Assembly (NCBI RefSeq): GCF_002878395.1
Contig: NC_061116.1
Span: 122,246,191-122,310,190 of the forward strand
Reading direction: 5' to 3'
From: Capsicum annuum
Lineage: Eukaryota; Streptophyta; Magnoliopsida; Solanales; Solanaceae
DNA length: 64,000 nt
Position 1 is the first letter of the stretch. Each line of letters begins with the position of its first letter. Below the pieces are notes generated by a model that did no database searches, was not told the origin of the DNA, and saw only the letters and a program-made list of their open reading frames with translations. Shown one piece after another: positions 1-10,913 of this stretch. A program made the position numbers and the translations under genes.

Positions 1-1232
1 GGATTTACTCTCTCTTATGAGACCCTATTTGTGACTACATTATCAGAAGAACTATCTGACTTATGACTTGGAATTGTTAGTTTGTTGTTCGCATAGAAAA
101 TTTGGTGTCACTATCTATATAGGGTCTATGTTGATATATTTTCAGATCATAAAAAACTATAGTAAGTGTTCACTCAAAAAGTGCTATATTTAAGGCAAAG
201 GAGGTGGGTTGAGTTGTTGAAGGACTATGATATAAGTTATCATTACCACCTTGGTAAAGCTAACATAGTTTCTGATATTCATAGTAGGGTGTCTATGTGT
301 ATCTTGTCATATGTGGATAAGGATAAGAGAGAATAGATTAAAGATAGTCACCATTTGGATTACCTTGGAGTTCGTCCTTATGAATCTAAGGATGGTGGTG
401 TGATTGTGCAGTATATGGCACAATTATCTCATGGTTCTAAATAAAAGTAAAGTAAATATTAGACCCTTTCATGATAAAAATCATGAATGATATGGGTAAG
501 CAGAAGGTGATGTCCTTTGATATCGGTAGTGATGGTATCTTGAGAAACCAAGGAAGGTTGTTTATTCTTGATATTGATGAGTTGTGAAGAAGGATCTTAG
601 CCAAGGCCCATAAATTATTGTATATGGTTCATCCTGATTCAACAAAGATCTATCATGATTACAAGTATATGTATTGGTGGAATAAGGTAAAGCGACATAT
701 ACCCAACTTTATGGTGTCAACAAATAAAGGTGGAGCACATGAGGCCCAGTAGGCTACGTCAAAAAATTGAATTGCAAGTGTGGAAATGGGAAGTAATTAA
801 TATAGATTTCATTACCGGCCTTCCACAGTTGCAAATCAGTGTGACTTTAATTAGGTCATTGTTGATAGAATGACTAAGTTTGCTCACTTTTTGCAAGTAA
901 GAGAAGATTATTCTGCCGAGGACTATGTAAAGTTGTTCCTTTAGGAGGTCATAAAGTTGCATGGTGCACCTATGTCAATTATCTCAAATCATGGTACTCA
1001 GTTCTCATCGCATTTATGACACTCTTTTAAGCATGGTTTGGGGACCAAAGTAAGTCTTAGTACCGCTTTCACCAACAGACGGATAGGTATACGAAAAGAA
1101 CCACTCAAAATTTGGAAGATATGCTGCGAGCTTGTATAGTTTACTTTGGTGGTAGTTGTTTTGACCACTTGACTCTCAATGAATTTCCCTATAACAATAG
1201 TTGACATTCTAGTATTGGTATGGCTCCATTTG
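1..1232 (+). pseudogene. Ty3/gypsy Tekay/Del chromovirus pol remnant (element B, RNase H to integrase)
   Basis: This is the 5' part of a dead pol gene. The RNase H end is visible at about 30-300, with a tract reading YDLELLV and later LGKANIVSD in changing frames. An integrase zinc-binding region follows at about 580-720 (RILAKAHKLLYMVHP, then YMYWWNKVK), and the integrase core at about 790-1230 (VIVDRMTKFAHFLQV, KLHGAPMSIIS). Many stops and frameshifts make it non-functional. The second catalytic Asp of the DDE triad reads Asn (IISNHGTQF). The sequence stops inside integrase where element A begins, and the same gene resumes at 10914. The assignment to Tekay/Del rests on similarity to the family-typical wording; the exact clade was not tested. 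Confidence 0.85.
1228..1232. repeat. Target-site duplication of element A, left copy
   Basis: The five bases ATTTG lie directly before the first TG of the A 5' LTR. The five bases after the A 3' LTR are GTTTG (10914-10918). The four-of-five match, together with the continuous integrase text of B across the two sides, marks the insertion point. Confidence 0.7.
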
Positions 1233-3580
1233 TGAAACACACTAGATTTTGGCCCTTGGAAATTTCATTTGCCTTGAGCTCACTATCCGAGTTACAACTC
1301 ATCATACGAGTCATATGTTGTCATAATGGGTCAGTTGACCCTAGTTGTATGGTGTCCATTGAAGGGTGTTTGGGTTTTCATCTTGGTTACATCATGGGTA
1401 CGTAAGTCGTAAGGACTCATGATAATTCATTAGCATGAACTATAACCAAATTAGTAAGTTTGTGGCTTTAATCTTCTCTTAGTGTGAGTGGACCACCAAT
1501 AGCCATGAGGATATGTTATGAGTCATTAGGTAAAGTTGTAGGTTGTCCAGTGTTTAAATCATTTGAGTTTTTTGTTGTATACGACTGGATCTTACTAGTC
1601 ATAAGGTCTGGTTACGAGTTGGGTGGTTAAGTCATAAGGTTGACTGTGTATAGGGATCTTGGTCACTGTCCTATTTATGAATCATGATCACAAGTTGTAA
1701 GGAGTGATAATGAGTCAATGGTTGTAACGTAGTCAAAGACGACAATTTTTTAACTTTTATGTTGAGGAAACTTTGGACATTTCCCAGCTTAACCCCTTGG
1801 ACTCACGACTTAAGACCTTCATTAGGACTTTATTAATGCATCTTTCCCAATAAAACATGCCAAATATTCTCTCTCAAACTCCTTATTCAAGTTAAGGCTA
1901 GGGTTTCAAAGAAAGTGGTCATCTAGAGTTCTAAGGGTGCTATCTTTTCTGAATTTCGTGGTATTTCAGGTATGTTACTCTTTCCTCATTGTCAATTTCA
2001 TAAAAGCATGTTATTTAAAGCATTATTAATGGAACATTGATATTGAGTTTTGAACTATGGGTTGAGGGTTTTCAAAGCAAATTTTTTAAATGTTTCTTCC
2101 AAGGTATTTATGAAATTATTATTCTTAAATCATTGATTCGTAAATGCATCAAGTTTAATAGGAATGGTGGATGGAAACAGGTGTACAATCAAATCCCCTA
2201 ATTGAATGTGTTGGCATGGAAATTGGTAATAAACTCAACCTACTTAAATAATTTATTTTTCTTTATGCATTGTCGCTTAGCTTGACTTAATTCATGAAAT
2301 TAGTGCGTGGTATAAATGGTTGAATAGTTAAGGATGTTTTTAAGAACCTTCTGGGGTACACGAGAATCCCCCAAGTGATTTTATAATGAGAAACTTGTGG
2401 GGTACATGCGAATCCCCCAAGTGATTTTAATAATAGAGTCTGCAGGGTATATGAGATTCTCTTAAGTATTCGCTAATGATATTGCTTTCAAGCTATAGTT
2501 GGTATGATGATACCGCTTAGTAATGGCTTAATAATTGACTAATTGAATTTTTGGTTATGGTTGGATGTTAAAATTTTTAACTAGGCAATAATGGAGGTTG
2601 TGATTACTAGCCGTGAAGGGGTGAGTCTGAAGGATGGACACTGGAAACTCATGTTTGCCGACATGAGGGTTGGTCTTGACGACCATATTCTTATGGGGTA
2701 CATGGAAATCCCCCAAGCCTATACACATATTTATGTATCATGGTGGGCAAAGGGTATAAGGGAATCTTCGGCCATCTATAATATCTCCGGTTCGTATGGC
2801 TACATTCATTGGGGCTCATTCAAGGGGTAAAACTTGACCCATATATCCTATTGGTGGATTTATGATTGTAAAGAAAAAAAATCCATGTTAAGGTTTTAAA
2901 ATGCATGCTAAACCTTGTTCCCTTTATTGGCATGATATATATGTATATATGTAATTGCATATGGTTATTTGCAATTGTTTGATTTGGTTTTGAATTTATT
3001 ACATTATTTTATCTTTATCCCTAAGTTACATTCTTGCGTTCACCCTGCTAACCATCTTTGGTCATTGTATCCCCATGCGATGTCAGAACCGACCATATTT
3101 CCACTCTTTTTTCTCACTGACTTGGTAATTCAGGGATAACTTTGAGTCAAACTAAAGTGGTGAGCTTTCATAATCTGAATGACCCCATTTCATGCTATTA
3201 ATTTCCTTATGTCATTAGTATTTCTTTGGTTTTGGTTTTGGATATGGTCGAGGGCATGTCCCAATTGGATATTCTTTGGTTTTGATTAAAGGCTTTATTG
3301 GACTACTATGGGCATGGGCGGTGTCTTTATTGGTATTAATATTGGTATTGTTACTGGTATTAGAAATGGTATTGGTTGGTAATTTGGTTGTGGATGTTTA
3401 GTTTTGGTTATAGACTAATTTTAATGTCTTTAAATTAATAATATCTTATCTTTTTATATGTTCAGAATTTATTTGACATGGGGTGTAGGGTGGTTAATGG
3501 ATTGGATATTGGGGGTGGTCTACGATCCTTGTTGAACTTGAGATACGCGACACGACTAGGCCTTGGTTCGGGTCATTTCA
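1233..3580 (+). repeat. 5' LTR of element A
   Basis: This LTR begins TGAAACACACTAG and ends GGTCATTTCA, about 2.35 kb. It aligns by eye throughout with 8637-10913, 25838-28107 and 56663-58925. The first 500 bases carry many short inverted words of the type GACTCRT/AYGAGTC. At about 2350-2460 a unit built around GGGGTACAYG-AATCCCCCAAG is repeated, with related copies near 2696. GGTATT-rich sequence lies at about 3330-3380. It should carry the promoter and polyadenylation signals of the element, but no TATA box could be assigned with confidence. Confidence 0.85.
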
Positions 3581-3779
3581 GAAGGTTCATGGTCAATTGT
3601 GTGTCCATAAATCTATGTCAAGTAGAGTTTCTTTTAAGTGTTTGTAGCACGCTACACTCATAAGAGAGAGGCTACAAGACAATTAGGAATGTTTCTCTTT
3701 CTTCTAATCTATATTTAGGCTGTAGAGTCTAAGGTCTTGAAATCTTCTCTATTTCCCATTTGTTTGCTTTTCAGATCAT
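3581..3779 (+). other. Primer-binding area and 5' leader of element A
   Basis: The stretch after the 5' LTR resembles the usual leader of Solanaceae Tekay/Del elements, including a block reading AGAGAGGCTACAAGACA and a pyrimidine-rich stretch. The expected initiator-Met tRNA primer site (TGGTATCAGAGC) is not recognisable directly after the LTR, so it has decayed or been deleted. No coding sequence is seen before about 3780. Confidence 0.6.
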
Positions 3780-5045
3780 ACCTCCCTGACAATCTGAAGC
3801 TCAAAGAAACTCCTTTGTCCCACCCGAGGACAATGTTGATAGGACACGCCTTGCCTATGGGATCCAGACCTAGTCTAGGGTTCCCATTCCTCATTTTCCT
3901 TCTAGAGTTCCATCGGTCCCCTCTAGTTCCTTTTGATCTCTTTAGGATGACCTGATGAATGCTAAGTTTAGTGAGTCTATTCATTTGTTAGAGCAGTTAG
4001 TAGCTTCTCAGTCTGAATATGGTGCTTTTGTCACTCTATCTTTTGAGGCCAAGAGGGTTAGCCAGTTTATGAGGTTGAAACCTCCAATCTTTACTGGTGT
4101 TAAGGTTGAGGAGGATCCTCAATGTTTCTTTGATAAGATGGAAAAAATCTTCCCTATGATCCATGTCACTATTATGGAGAGAGTGGAGTTCACCACCTAC
4201 CAATTGAAAGATATGGTGTAACAGTGGTATGGGGAATGGGACTAGTAAAGGGATGACGTTGCTGAGTTAGCCCAATGCGATGATTTTTATAATGCTTTCT
4301 TAGATCGCTTCTTTCTCAAGAGCTGAGGAAGGCTGAGGCAATAGAGTTTGTTAACCTAAAGCAAGGCAAGTTGTCAGTCAAGGAGTATTCCTTGAAGTTT
4401 CACCAGTTATCCTAGTATGCTCTGGAGTTATGTCTATCATTAGCTCTATAATAAGAAAGTTCACTTTTAGGTTATCACGAGACTTGATTTTAGAGAGTAA
4501 GGCTGCCTTGTTAAATAAGGACATAGAGATCTCTAGATTGGTTTTATGCATGCAATAGGTTGAGAAAGAGAAAAAAAAAAAGGCAGAGATAAGGGAGAGG
4601 CTAAGCAAGAAGTTTACATTTTCTGATCAGGATAGTGGTCAACAACAGAGTGGCAGGGATGGTGGAAAATGGTCTGAAAGGATGTGGGGAAATTCTAGGT
4701 CTTACTCGACGGCTAGTGCTTCCTACCCAAAGCAATTTTATGATAGGAGTTTTTAGGATGGCGACAGTCTTAGGGCATAGGGTGCCCGATATCACTATTG
4801 TGGAACCCAAGTAGCTCCATTATATCCTCCCTGTAGATTTTGTGGTTGATTACATCGGGGTTTTTGTGATGAGGGAACGGATAAGTGCTTCAGCTGTGGT
4901 CAGCCAAGGCATATGCTTAGAAATATTCCTATTAGTAAGGTTTTTTCTGGGGAAAACAAGGTTCCTATTGCTACTTCAATAGCTTCGTCACCAAAGAGTG
5001 CCCCATCTGGCTCCAACACTAGTCGGAATCGACTCTATGCTCTTA
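3780..5045 (+). pseudogene. Degenerate gag of element A (capsid and zinc knuckle)
   Basis: Gag packages the element RNA into virus-like particles in the cytoplasm. The longest clean stretch runs 3955-4221 (88 residues) and holds the family-typical text MRLKPPIFTG, EDPQCFFDKM and FTTYQLKDMV. Across stops and frameshifts there follow FVNLKQGKLSVKEY, LKFHQLS, a Lys/Glu-rich segment at an A11 run (4571-4581), and a Gln/Ser/Tyr-rich linker. A CCHC zinc knuckle is at 4886-4927 (CFSCGQPRHMLRN). Its last Cys is replaced by Ile, so the knuckle is damaged. The true start lies upstream of 3955 in a decayed N-terminus. Protease and reverse transcriptase follow at once, as in a single gag-pol frame. Confidence 0.88.
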
Positions 5046-5440
5046 CTAACCATCAAGAGTTTGAGGCATCGCTTGATATTATTATTCATATGTTGAAACT
5101 CTTTTCTCTTGATGTGTACTATTTAATTGATCTACGGTCTACTCTTTCTTATGTTCCCTTATTTGTGGTTTTGCATTTTAGTTTCAATCCTGAGTGTATT
5201 TTGAACCCTTTTTTGGTTGTGATGGATGGTTGTGGTTGCTAGAAGAGTCCGGGGTTAGGTGGTATTTGTGGGTAGTCAGGAGACCTTGGTGAATCTATTT
5301 GAATTAGATATTGTTGATTTAAACATCATATTGTGGATTGATTTATTGCAATCGTGTTATGCTTTTCTGGACTGTCAAGCCTATAAGATCGTCTTTAAAT
5401 ATCCTAATGAGTCAACTATTGAGTAGGAAAGTGGTACCCT
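5046..5440 (+). pseudogene. Degenerate retropepsin-like protease of element A
   Basis: The aspartic protease would cut the Gag-Pol polyprotein. The tract from about 5060 to 5240 is open in one frame and then continues after a frame change. The active-site region reads LIDLRSTLSYV where the family usually has D-[PST]-G-[AS]-TLS-[YF]-V. The catalytic Asp (codon at 5129-5131) is kept but the Gly is replaced by Arg, so the active site is probably dead. Further on, VNLFELDIVDLN and CYAFLDCQAYKIVFKYP match the usual spacing before reverse transcriptase. It lies between gag and reverse transcriptase. Confidence 0.78.
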
Positions 5441-6480
5441 AGTGCCTAAAATAAGGTTCATTTCATATCTTAGATCCCAAAGTTTAATCTCCAAGGGGTG
5501 TCTCTATTATTTGGTCCAGGTTAAAGATTCTAACTCAAAGAGTCCTTCCTTATATTCTGTCGTAGTGGTGAATCAATTTCTTGAGGTCTTCCTCGATTAT
5601 CTTCCTAGTGTCCCCCCGTTAGGGAGATTGATTTTTGGATTGTCTTATTCTGGACACTCGTTCTATTTTTATTTCCCCGTATAGAATGGGTCCAGCTGAG
5701 TTAAAGGATCTTAAAAGGCAACGAAAGGATATTTTAGAAAGGGTTTCATCCATCTTAATGTGTCTTCGTGGGGTGTACTTATATTATTTGTGCATGAGAA
5801 GTATGGTTCCCTTTGGATGTGTATTGATTATTGATAATTGAACAAGGTGCTGTAAATAATAAGTAACCTCTTCCAAGGATAAATGATTTGTTTGATCAAC
5901 TTCATGGTGCTAAGTTTTTCTCTAAGATTGATCTCGATTCTTAGTATCGTCAGCTAATGATTAGGGATGCAGATGTCCCTAAGACTGTCTTTCGTACTAG
6001 ATATAGGCATTTCGAGTTCTTGGTTATGTCTTTTGAGTTTACTAATGACCCGACGACATTCATGGACTTGATGAATAAAGTATTTCATTAGTTTTTAGAT
6101 TTGTTGATTATTATATTTATAGAAGATATTCTGGTGCACTCTAAGAGCAAGGCGAATTATGACGATCACCTCTGCATTGTATTGCAGACCCTGAGAGATC
6201 AGTAATTGTATACCAAATTTTTGAAATGTGAATTCTGGTTGAATGTTGTCACTTTTTTGGGTTATGTCATTTCTAGTAAAGGGATAATAGTGGATCCCCA
6301 AAAAGTTGTAGTGGCTAAGAAGTGGCCTAGGCCTATGACTCCAACCTATATTTAGATTTTCATAGGTTTGGCTGGTTTCTACCGTAGGTTTGTAAAAAGT
6401 TTTTTGACTATAGCTGTCCCATTGAGGAGAAGGTAATATTCTTGTGGTCTGATGTTTATGAGGTAGTTTTGAGAAGCTGA
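5441..6480 (+). pseudogene. Degenerate reverse transcriptase of element A
   Basis: This enzyme would copy element RNA to DNA in the particle. The approach segment (VPKIRFISYL, VVVNQFLEVFLDYLP) is followed by MGPAELKDLKRQ at 5686. Recognisable blocks follow: [41 protein letters not shown], and the catalytic box at about 6116-6140 reading FIEDILVHS, where the family has F-I-D-D-I-L. Thus the first Asp is replaced by Glu. LGYVISSKGI and GLAGFYRRFVKSF close the domain near 6400. At least four in-frame stops and several frame changes are visible. An open frame of 160 codons on the opposite strand (6095-6577) is only its shadow. Confidence 0.9.
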
Positions 6481-6900
6481 AGGATAAGCTGACTTTTGTT
6501 CTGCTCTTGACATTACTTGAAGGCCCTGGTGGTTTTATGGTCGATTGTGATACGTCTTGTATGAGGATTGGTTTCATGTTGATGCAGCATGAAAAGGTAA
6601 TAGCTGATGCCTCTAGACAATTAAAGGTGCATGAGAATAACTATCCGACCCATGACTTGGAATTATTTCTTGTGGTGTTTGCATTGAAAATCTAGCATCA
6701 CTATTGGTATGGATTGAATGTGGATATCTTTTCAAATCATAAGATCCTGTAATATGTTTTCACCCAGAAAAAACTTAATCTTAGGAAGAGAAGATGACTT
6801 GCGCTGCTCAAGGATTATGACATGAGCATTTACTATCACACAGGTAAAGCTAATATTGTTGTTGATTCTCTTAGCAGGTTATCCATAAGGAGTCTCTCTC
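6481..6900 (+). pseudogene. Degenerate RNase H of element A
   Basis: RNase H removes the RNA strand during reverse transcription. The tract from about 6507 to 6695 is open and reads [11 protein letters not shown], then [23 protein letters not shown], matching the family's D-AS--G and Y--HDLEL landmarks. After a stop, HHYWYGLNVDIFSNHK and LLKDYDMSIYYHTGKANIV-DSLSR continue to about 6890. The gene sits between reverse transcriptase and integrase as expected for Ty3/gypsy. Confidence 0.87.
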
Positions 6901-8236
6901 ATATGGTTGAGGAGAAGCGAGAATTGGTGAAATATTTTCGCCGTTTGGGTAACCCTAGAGTTTGTCTCTTGGACTTTAAAGATGGCGGTGTGTTTGTGCA
7001 AAAGGTGTAACAATCATCTTTTTGTGCTTAAATAAAGGAGAAATAGGTATTGGATCCTATGTTGATGAAGATTAAGGGAGATGTAGTTTAGCAAAGGGTA
7101 ATGGCTTTTGAGATTGGTGGTGATGGTATCTTGATGTACCAAGGCAGACTATGTGTTCTTGATATAGATGGGTTGCAAGAGAGGATCTTGGCTGAGGCAT
7201 ATGAGTCATGATATACTATTCATGCTGGTTAAAAAAATGTATCATGACCTTAAGGAGATTTATTGGTGGAACAATATGAAGCAAGATGTGGATAGTTTTG
7301 TGGCTAAGTACATGGTGTGACAAAAAATGAAAGTTAAGCACTTAAGGCCTGGAGGATTGTATCAAGAAATTGACTTTTCATATGGAAGTGAGAAGTGATC
7401 AATGTGGATTTCATTATTGGTCTTCCTCGATCTCAAAATTAGTTTGATTCAATTTGGGTCATTGTGGATAGGATGACAAAGTTTGCTTACTTCTTGCTAG
7501 TGAGGACTAATTTCTCGGTGGAGGATTATGCAAGATTGTTCATTGAAGAAATTGTAAAATTTCATGGGGAAGCTGTTTCTATCATTTCCAATTGTGGTAT
7601 ATAGTTTTCTCGCATTTCTAGTAATCATTACAGAAAGATTTGAGGACTAAAGTGAGCCTTACAACTACTTTCCATCTGCAGTCGGATGGGTAAGTAGAAA
7701 GGACCCTTAAGACATTAGAGGATAAGCTTCGAGCTTGCGTGATTGACCATTGTGATAGTTGGGTTGATCATTTTTCTCTTATAGAGTTTCCGTATAGTAA
7801 TAGCTACCACTCTAGCATTGGAATTGCTCTATTTAAGGCTTTGTATGGTAGGAGGCGTAGATCTCCTATTGGGTGGTTCGAGGATGGAGAGCTGGAAATA
7901 TTTTTCCCGAACATGGTTAACCAAGCCATGGAGAAAGTGAAGGTAATTTGAGATAGACTTAAAGCCGCCCAAAGTCACCAAAAGTTCTATGCGGATATGA
8001 GGTATAGGAAGTTAAAGTTTGAGTTTGTGGATAGGGATTTCTTGAAGGTATCTCCCATGAAGGGAGTGATTCAATTTGGTAAGAAAAGGAAACTCACTCC
8101 TCGGTATGTTGGTTTGTATATGGTCTTGAAGAGGGCTAGTAATGTTGCATATAAGTTGGAGTTGCCTTCTAGCCTTAGCTCTATTTACTCGGTGTTCAAT
8201 ATTTTGATATTAAGAAAGTGTGTGGGTGATCCTTAG
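6901..8236 (+). pseudogene. Degenerate integrase of element A
   Basis: Integrase would insert the DNA copy into the genome. A short linker (6901-7090) leads to the zinc-binding N-terminal part, which is much decayed. The core reads INVDFIIGLPRSQ, WVIVDRMTKFAYFLLV and KFHGEAVSIISN, then VERTLKTLEDKLRACVI. The first Asp and the Glu of the DDE triad can be placed; the second Asp reads Asn. The C-terminal part is best kept: ALYGRRRRSPIGWFEDGE (7835-7890), DFLKVSPMKGVIQFG (about 8035) and RYVGLYMVLKRA. The segment ALYGRRRRSP is also where truncated A copies begin in the two later repeat units. Confidence 0.88.
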
Positions 8237-8462
8237 ACGATTATTCCCTTGGAAGAGATGGGTATTTCAGACTCCCTATCTTATGAGGAGGTCGGGTTTA
8301 AAATTTTTGATCAATAATTTTGTCAATTGTAGGCTAAGGACATAAATTCTGTAATGGTCCTATAGAAGAACCACAAGGTTGAAGAGGCTACTTGGGAAGC
8401 CGAAGAGGGCATGAAGTCCAAGTATCCATTCCTATATACTATTCTAAAAAATCATGCTTATG
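8237..8462 (+). pseudogene. Chromodomain-type C-terminal tail of element A integrase
   Basis: This tail follows the integrase frame after a stop and holds ISDSLSYEEV, then NHKVEEATWEAEEGMKSKYP. The same tail in family members is treated as a chromodomain-derived targeting module that reads chromatin marks and steers insertion into heterochromatin. That function is known of chromoviruses and is not shown by this sequence. Several stops interrupt it. Confidence 0.8.
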
Positions 8463-8636
8463 GTAGGTGTTGTTCTTAATGTCTTTATTTTTTGTCATTG
8501 TTAAAGGAAAATAGTAAATTCCTTGGTATTTTATTTTTTTGTCTTACAGGTAAGAGTAGAGAAGTTTGGGGTTTAATCATGCTAGTCAATGCCTTGTCCG
8601 ATCATTCGAGGACGAATGATCCAAATGGGGGAGAAT
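8463..8636 (+). other. 3' untranslated region and polypurine tract of element A
   Basis: No coding sequence is seen after the integrase tail. The stretch has one copy of a TTTGTCATTGTTAAAGGAAAA block, which is triplicated in element B. It ends with ATTCGAGGACGAATGATCC and AAATGGGGGAGAAT. The latter is the polypurine tract that primes plus-strand DNA synthesis next to the 3' LTR. Confidence 0.8.
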
Positions 8637-10913
8637 TGAAACATCCCAAATTTTGCCATTTTGGAAATTTCTTGGGCTTTAAACTCACTGTCCTAGTCAC
8701 GACTCATCATACTAGTCATATGGTGTCTTGACGGGTCAAGTGATCCTAGTCGTAAGGTGTCCAGTAGAGGGTATTTGGGTTTCATCTTGGTTACGACTTA
8801 GGGACACGAGTCATAAGGACATGATGAGTCATTTGGATGAACTATAACCGAATCAGCAAGTTTGTTGCTTGACTATGCTCTAAGTACGAGTGGTCAATAA
8901 GAGCCGTGAGGATATTTTATGACTCATTAGGTAAAGTCGAAGGTTTTGCAGTGTCTAACCCATTTGAGGTCTGTGTTGTATACGACTAGACCTTACGAGT
9001 TATAGGGTTTGGTTACGAGTTGGCTGGTTGAGTCGTCAGGTTGACAGTGTATAGGGGTCTTGGTAACTTTCCTGGTTACGACTTGTGGTCATGAGTCGTA
9101 AGGAGTGATTAGGAGTCAATGGTTAACTTGTAGTCCAAGGAGACACTTTTTCAGCTTTTAATATGAGGGCACTTTAGATATTTCCCACCTTAACCCCTTG
9201 GATCCCATGACTTAAAACCATCATTAGGATTTATCATCACATCTTTCCTTATGAAATACTCCCAAAATTGTCTCTCAAACTTTCTTTTCAAGTTAAGGCT
9301 AGGGTTTGAAAGAAAGAGGTCATCTAGGGTTCTAAGGGTGCTATCTCTTCAAAATTTCTTGGTACTTTAGGCATGTTACTCTTCCCTCATTGTTAATTTT
9401 TTAAAAGCATGTTATTTAAAGCATTAGTCATTGAACATTGATGTTTGATTTTGATCTATGGGTTGAGGGTTCTTAATGCAAATTGTTTAAATGTTTTTTC
9501 ATGGTATTTATGAAATTATTAAGCTTAAATTGATGATTGGTAAATTCATTAGATTGTATGGGAATGATGGTTGGAAATAGGGGTACAATGGAATCCACAA
9601 ATTAAATGTTTTGCCATGGAAATTGGAACTAAACTCAACACACTTATATAATTCATCTTTGTTTATGCATTTTCACTTGGCTTGACTTATTTCTTAAAAC
9701 TTATGCGTGGTAAAAATGGTTAAGGATTGTCTTTAAAACCTTGTGAGGTACACAGAAATTCCCCAAGTTATTTGAATAATGGAGTCTGCGGGGTACATAG
9801 GAATCCGCTAAGTGTAGGCTAATGATATTGCTTGCAAGCTATAGTCGGTATGGCTATACCACTTAATTATACCTTAATAATTGACTCTTGGAATTGGTGG
9901 TATGGTTGTGTGTTAAATTTCTTAATTGGGAAATAATGGGGGTTTTGAAGCTAGCTAGTGAAGGTGTGAGTTCGAAGGACTGACACTGAAAACTCATGTT
10001 TGCCGACATAAGGGTTGCTCTTGATGACCATGTGCTTGTGAGGTACAAGGAAATCCCCCAAGCCTGTATGAGTATATATGTATCATTAAGGGCGAAGGTA
10101 CAAGGGAATCCCTGGCCATCCATGATATCTCTGATTCGTGTAGCTACATGCACTGGGGCCCATTCAGGGTGTAACACTGGACCCATGTAACCCATGGGTG
10201 GATTTATGATGGTAAAGCTACACAATTTAGGTTAAGGTTTTAAAATGCATGCTAAACCTTATTCCCTATCCTAGAAAGGTATATACGTATATATGTAATT
10301 GCATATGGTTATTTGGATTGGTTTGATTTGATTTTGAATTAATGGCATTATTTTATATTTATCCCTAAGTTACATGCTAGCATTCACCCATTAACCATCT
10401 TTTGAGCGTTGTATCCCCACATGATGTAGGAACCAACCATACTTTCACTCCTTCTACTTATTAACTTGGTTATTTAGGGACAACTTTTGAGTTAGACTCA
10501 AATGGTGAGCTTTCTTACTCCGAAAGACCCTATTTCATGCTATGGATTTCCTTATGTCATTAGTATTTCCTTGGTTTTGGTTTTTTTATAGTTAGGGGAA
10601 TGTCCCGATTGGATATTCTTTTATTTTGATTAGAGGATTTGTTGGAATACTATGGGCTTCGGGGGTGCCGGTATTGGTATTAGTATTGTCATTGGGACTG
10701 TTTTTGGTTGGTCAATTGGTTGTGGATGTTTGGTTTTTATTATAGACTCATTTTAATGTCTTTAAATTAATAATATCTTATCTTATTATATGCTTAAAAT
10801 TCATCTGACATGAGGTGTAGGGTGGTTAATGGTTGCGGTATTGGGGGTAATCCTCCGATCCTGGTTGGACTTGAGATACCCGACACGACTGGGACCCAAT
10901 TTAGGTCGTGTCA
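8637..10913 (+). repeat. 3' LTR of element A
   Basis: The LTR begins TGAAACATCCC directly after the polypurine tract and ends GGTCGTGTCA. It is about 2.28 kb against 2.35 kb for the 5' LTR. The missing bases include part of the repeated GGGGTACA/AATCCCCCAAG block. It is followed by GTTTG, the right target duplication, and then the integrase text of element B. Confidence 0.87.

Larger units (their letters stand above)
1233..10913 (+). mobile_element. Complete but inactive Tekay/Del-type chromovirus, element A, nested in B
   Basis: The element is about 9.7 kb: 5' LTR 1233-3580, internal region 3581-8636, 3' LTR 8637-10913. Internal order is gag, protease, reverse transcriptase, RNase H, integrase and chromodomain-type tail, as expected for plant chromoviruses of Ty3/gypsy. 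Both LTRs start with TGAAACA and end in CA, and a 5-bp target duplication flanks them. A polypurine tract precedes the 3' LTR. The two LTRs differ by many substitutions and small indels, so the insertion is old. All reading frames are broken. It sits in the integrase gene of element B, and two more truncated copies of this A-in-B arrangement occur at 25037-28740 and 55909-59556. Confidence 0.88.

Noticed and set aside
4913..5242. Open frame of 109 codons as a possible host gene
   Set aside because: The wording and position identify it as the gag/protease border of element A, with gag before and reverse transcriptase after.
6095..6577. Open frame of 160 codons on the minus strand, the longest in the window
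   Set aside because: It is antisense to the clear reverse transcriptase and RNase H text of element A and shows no family motif of its own.
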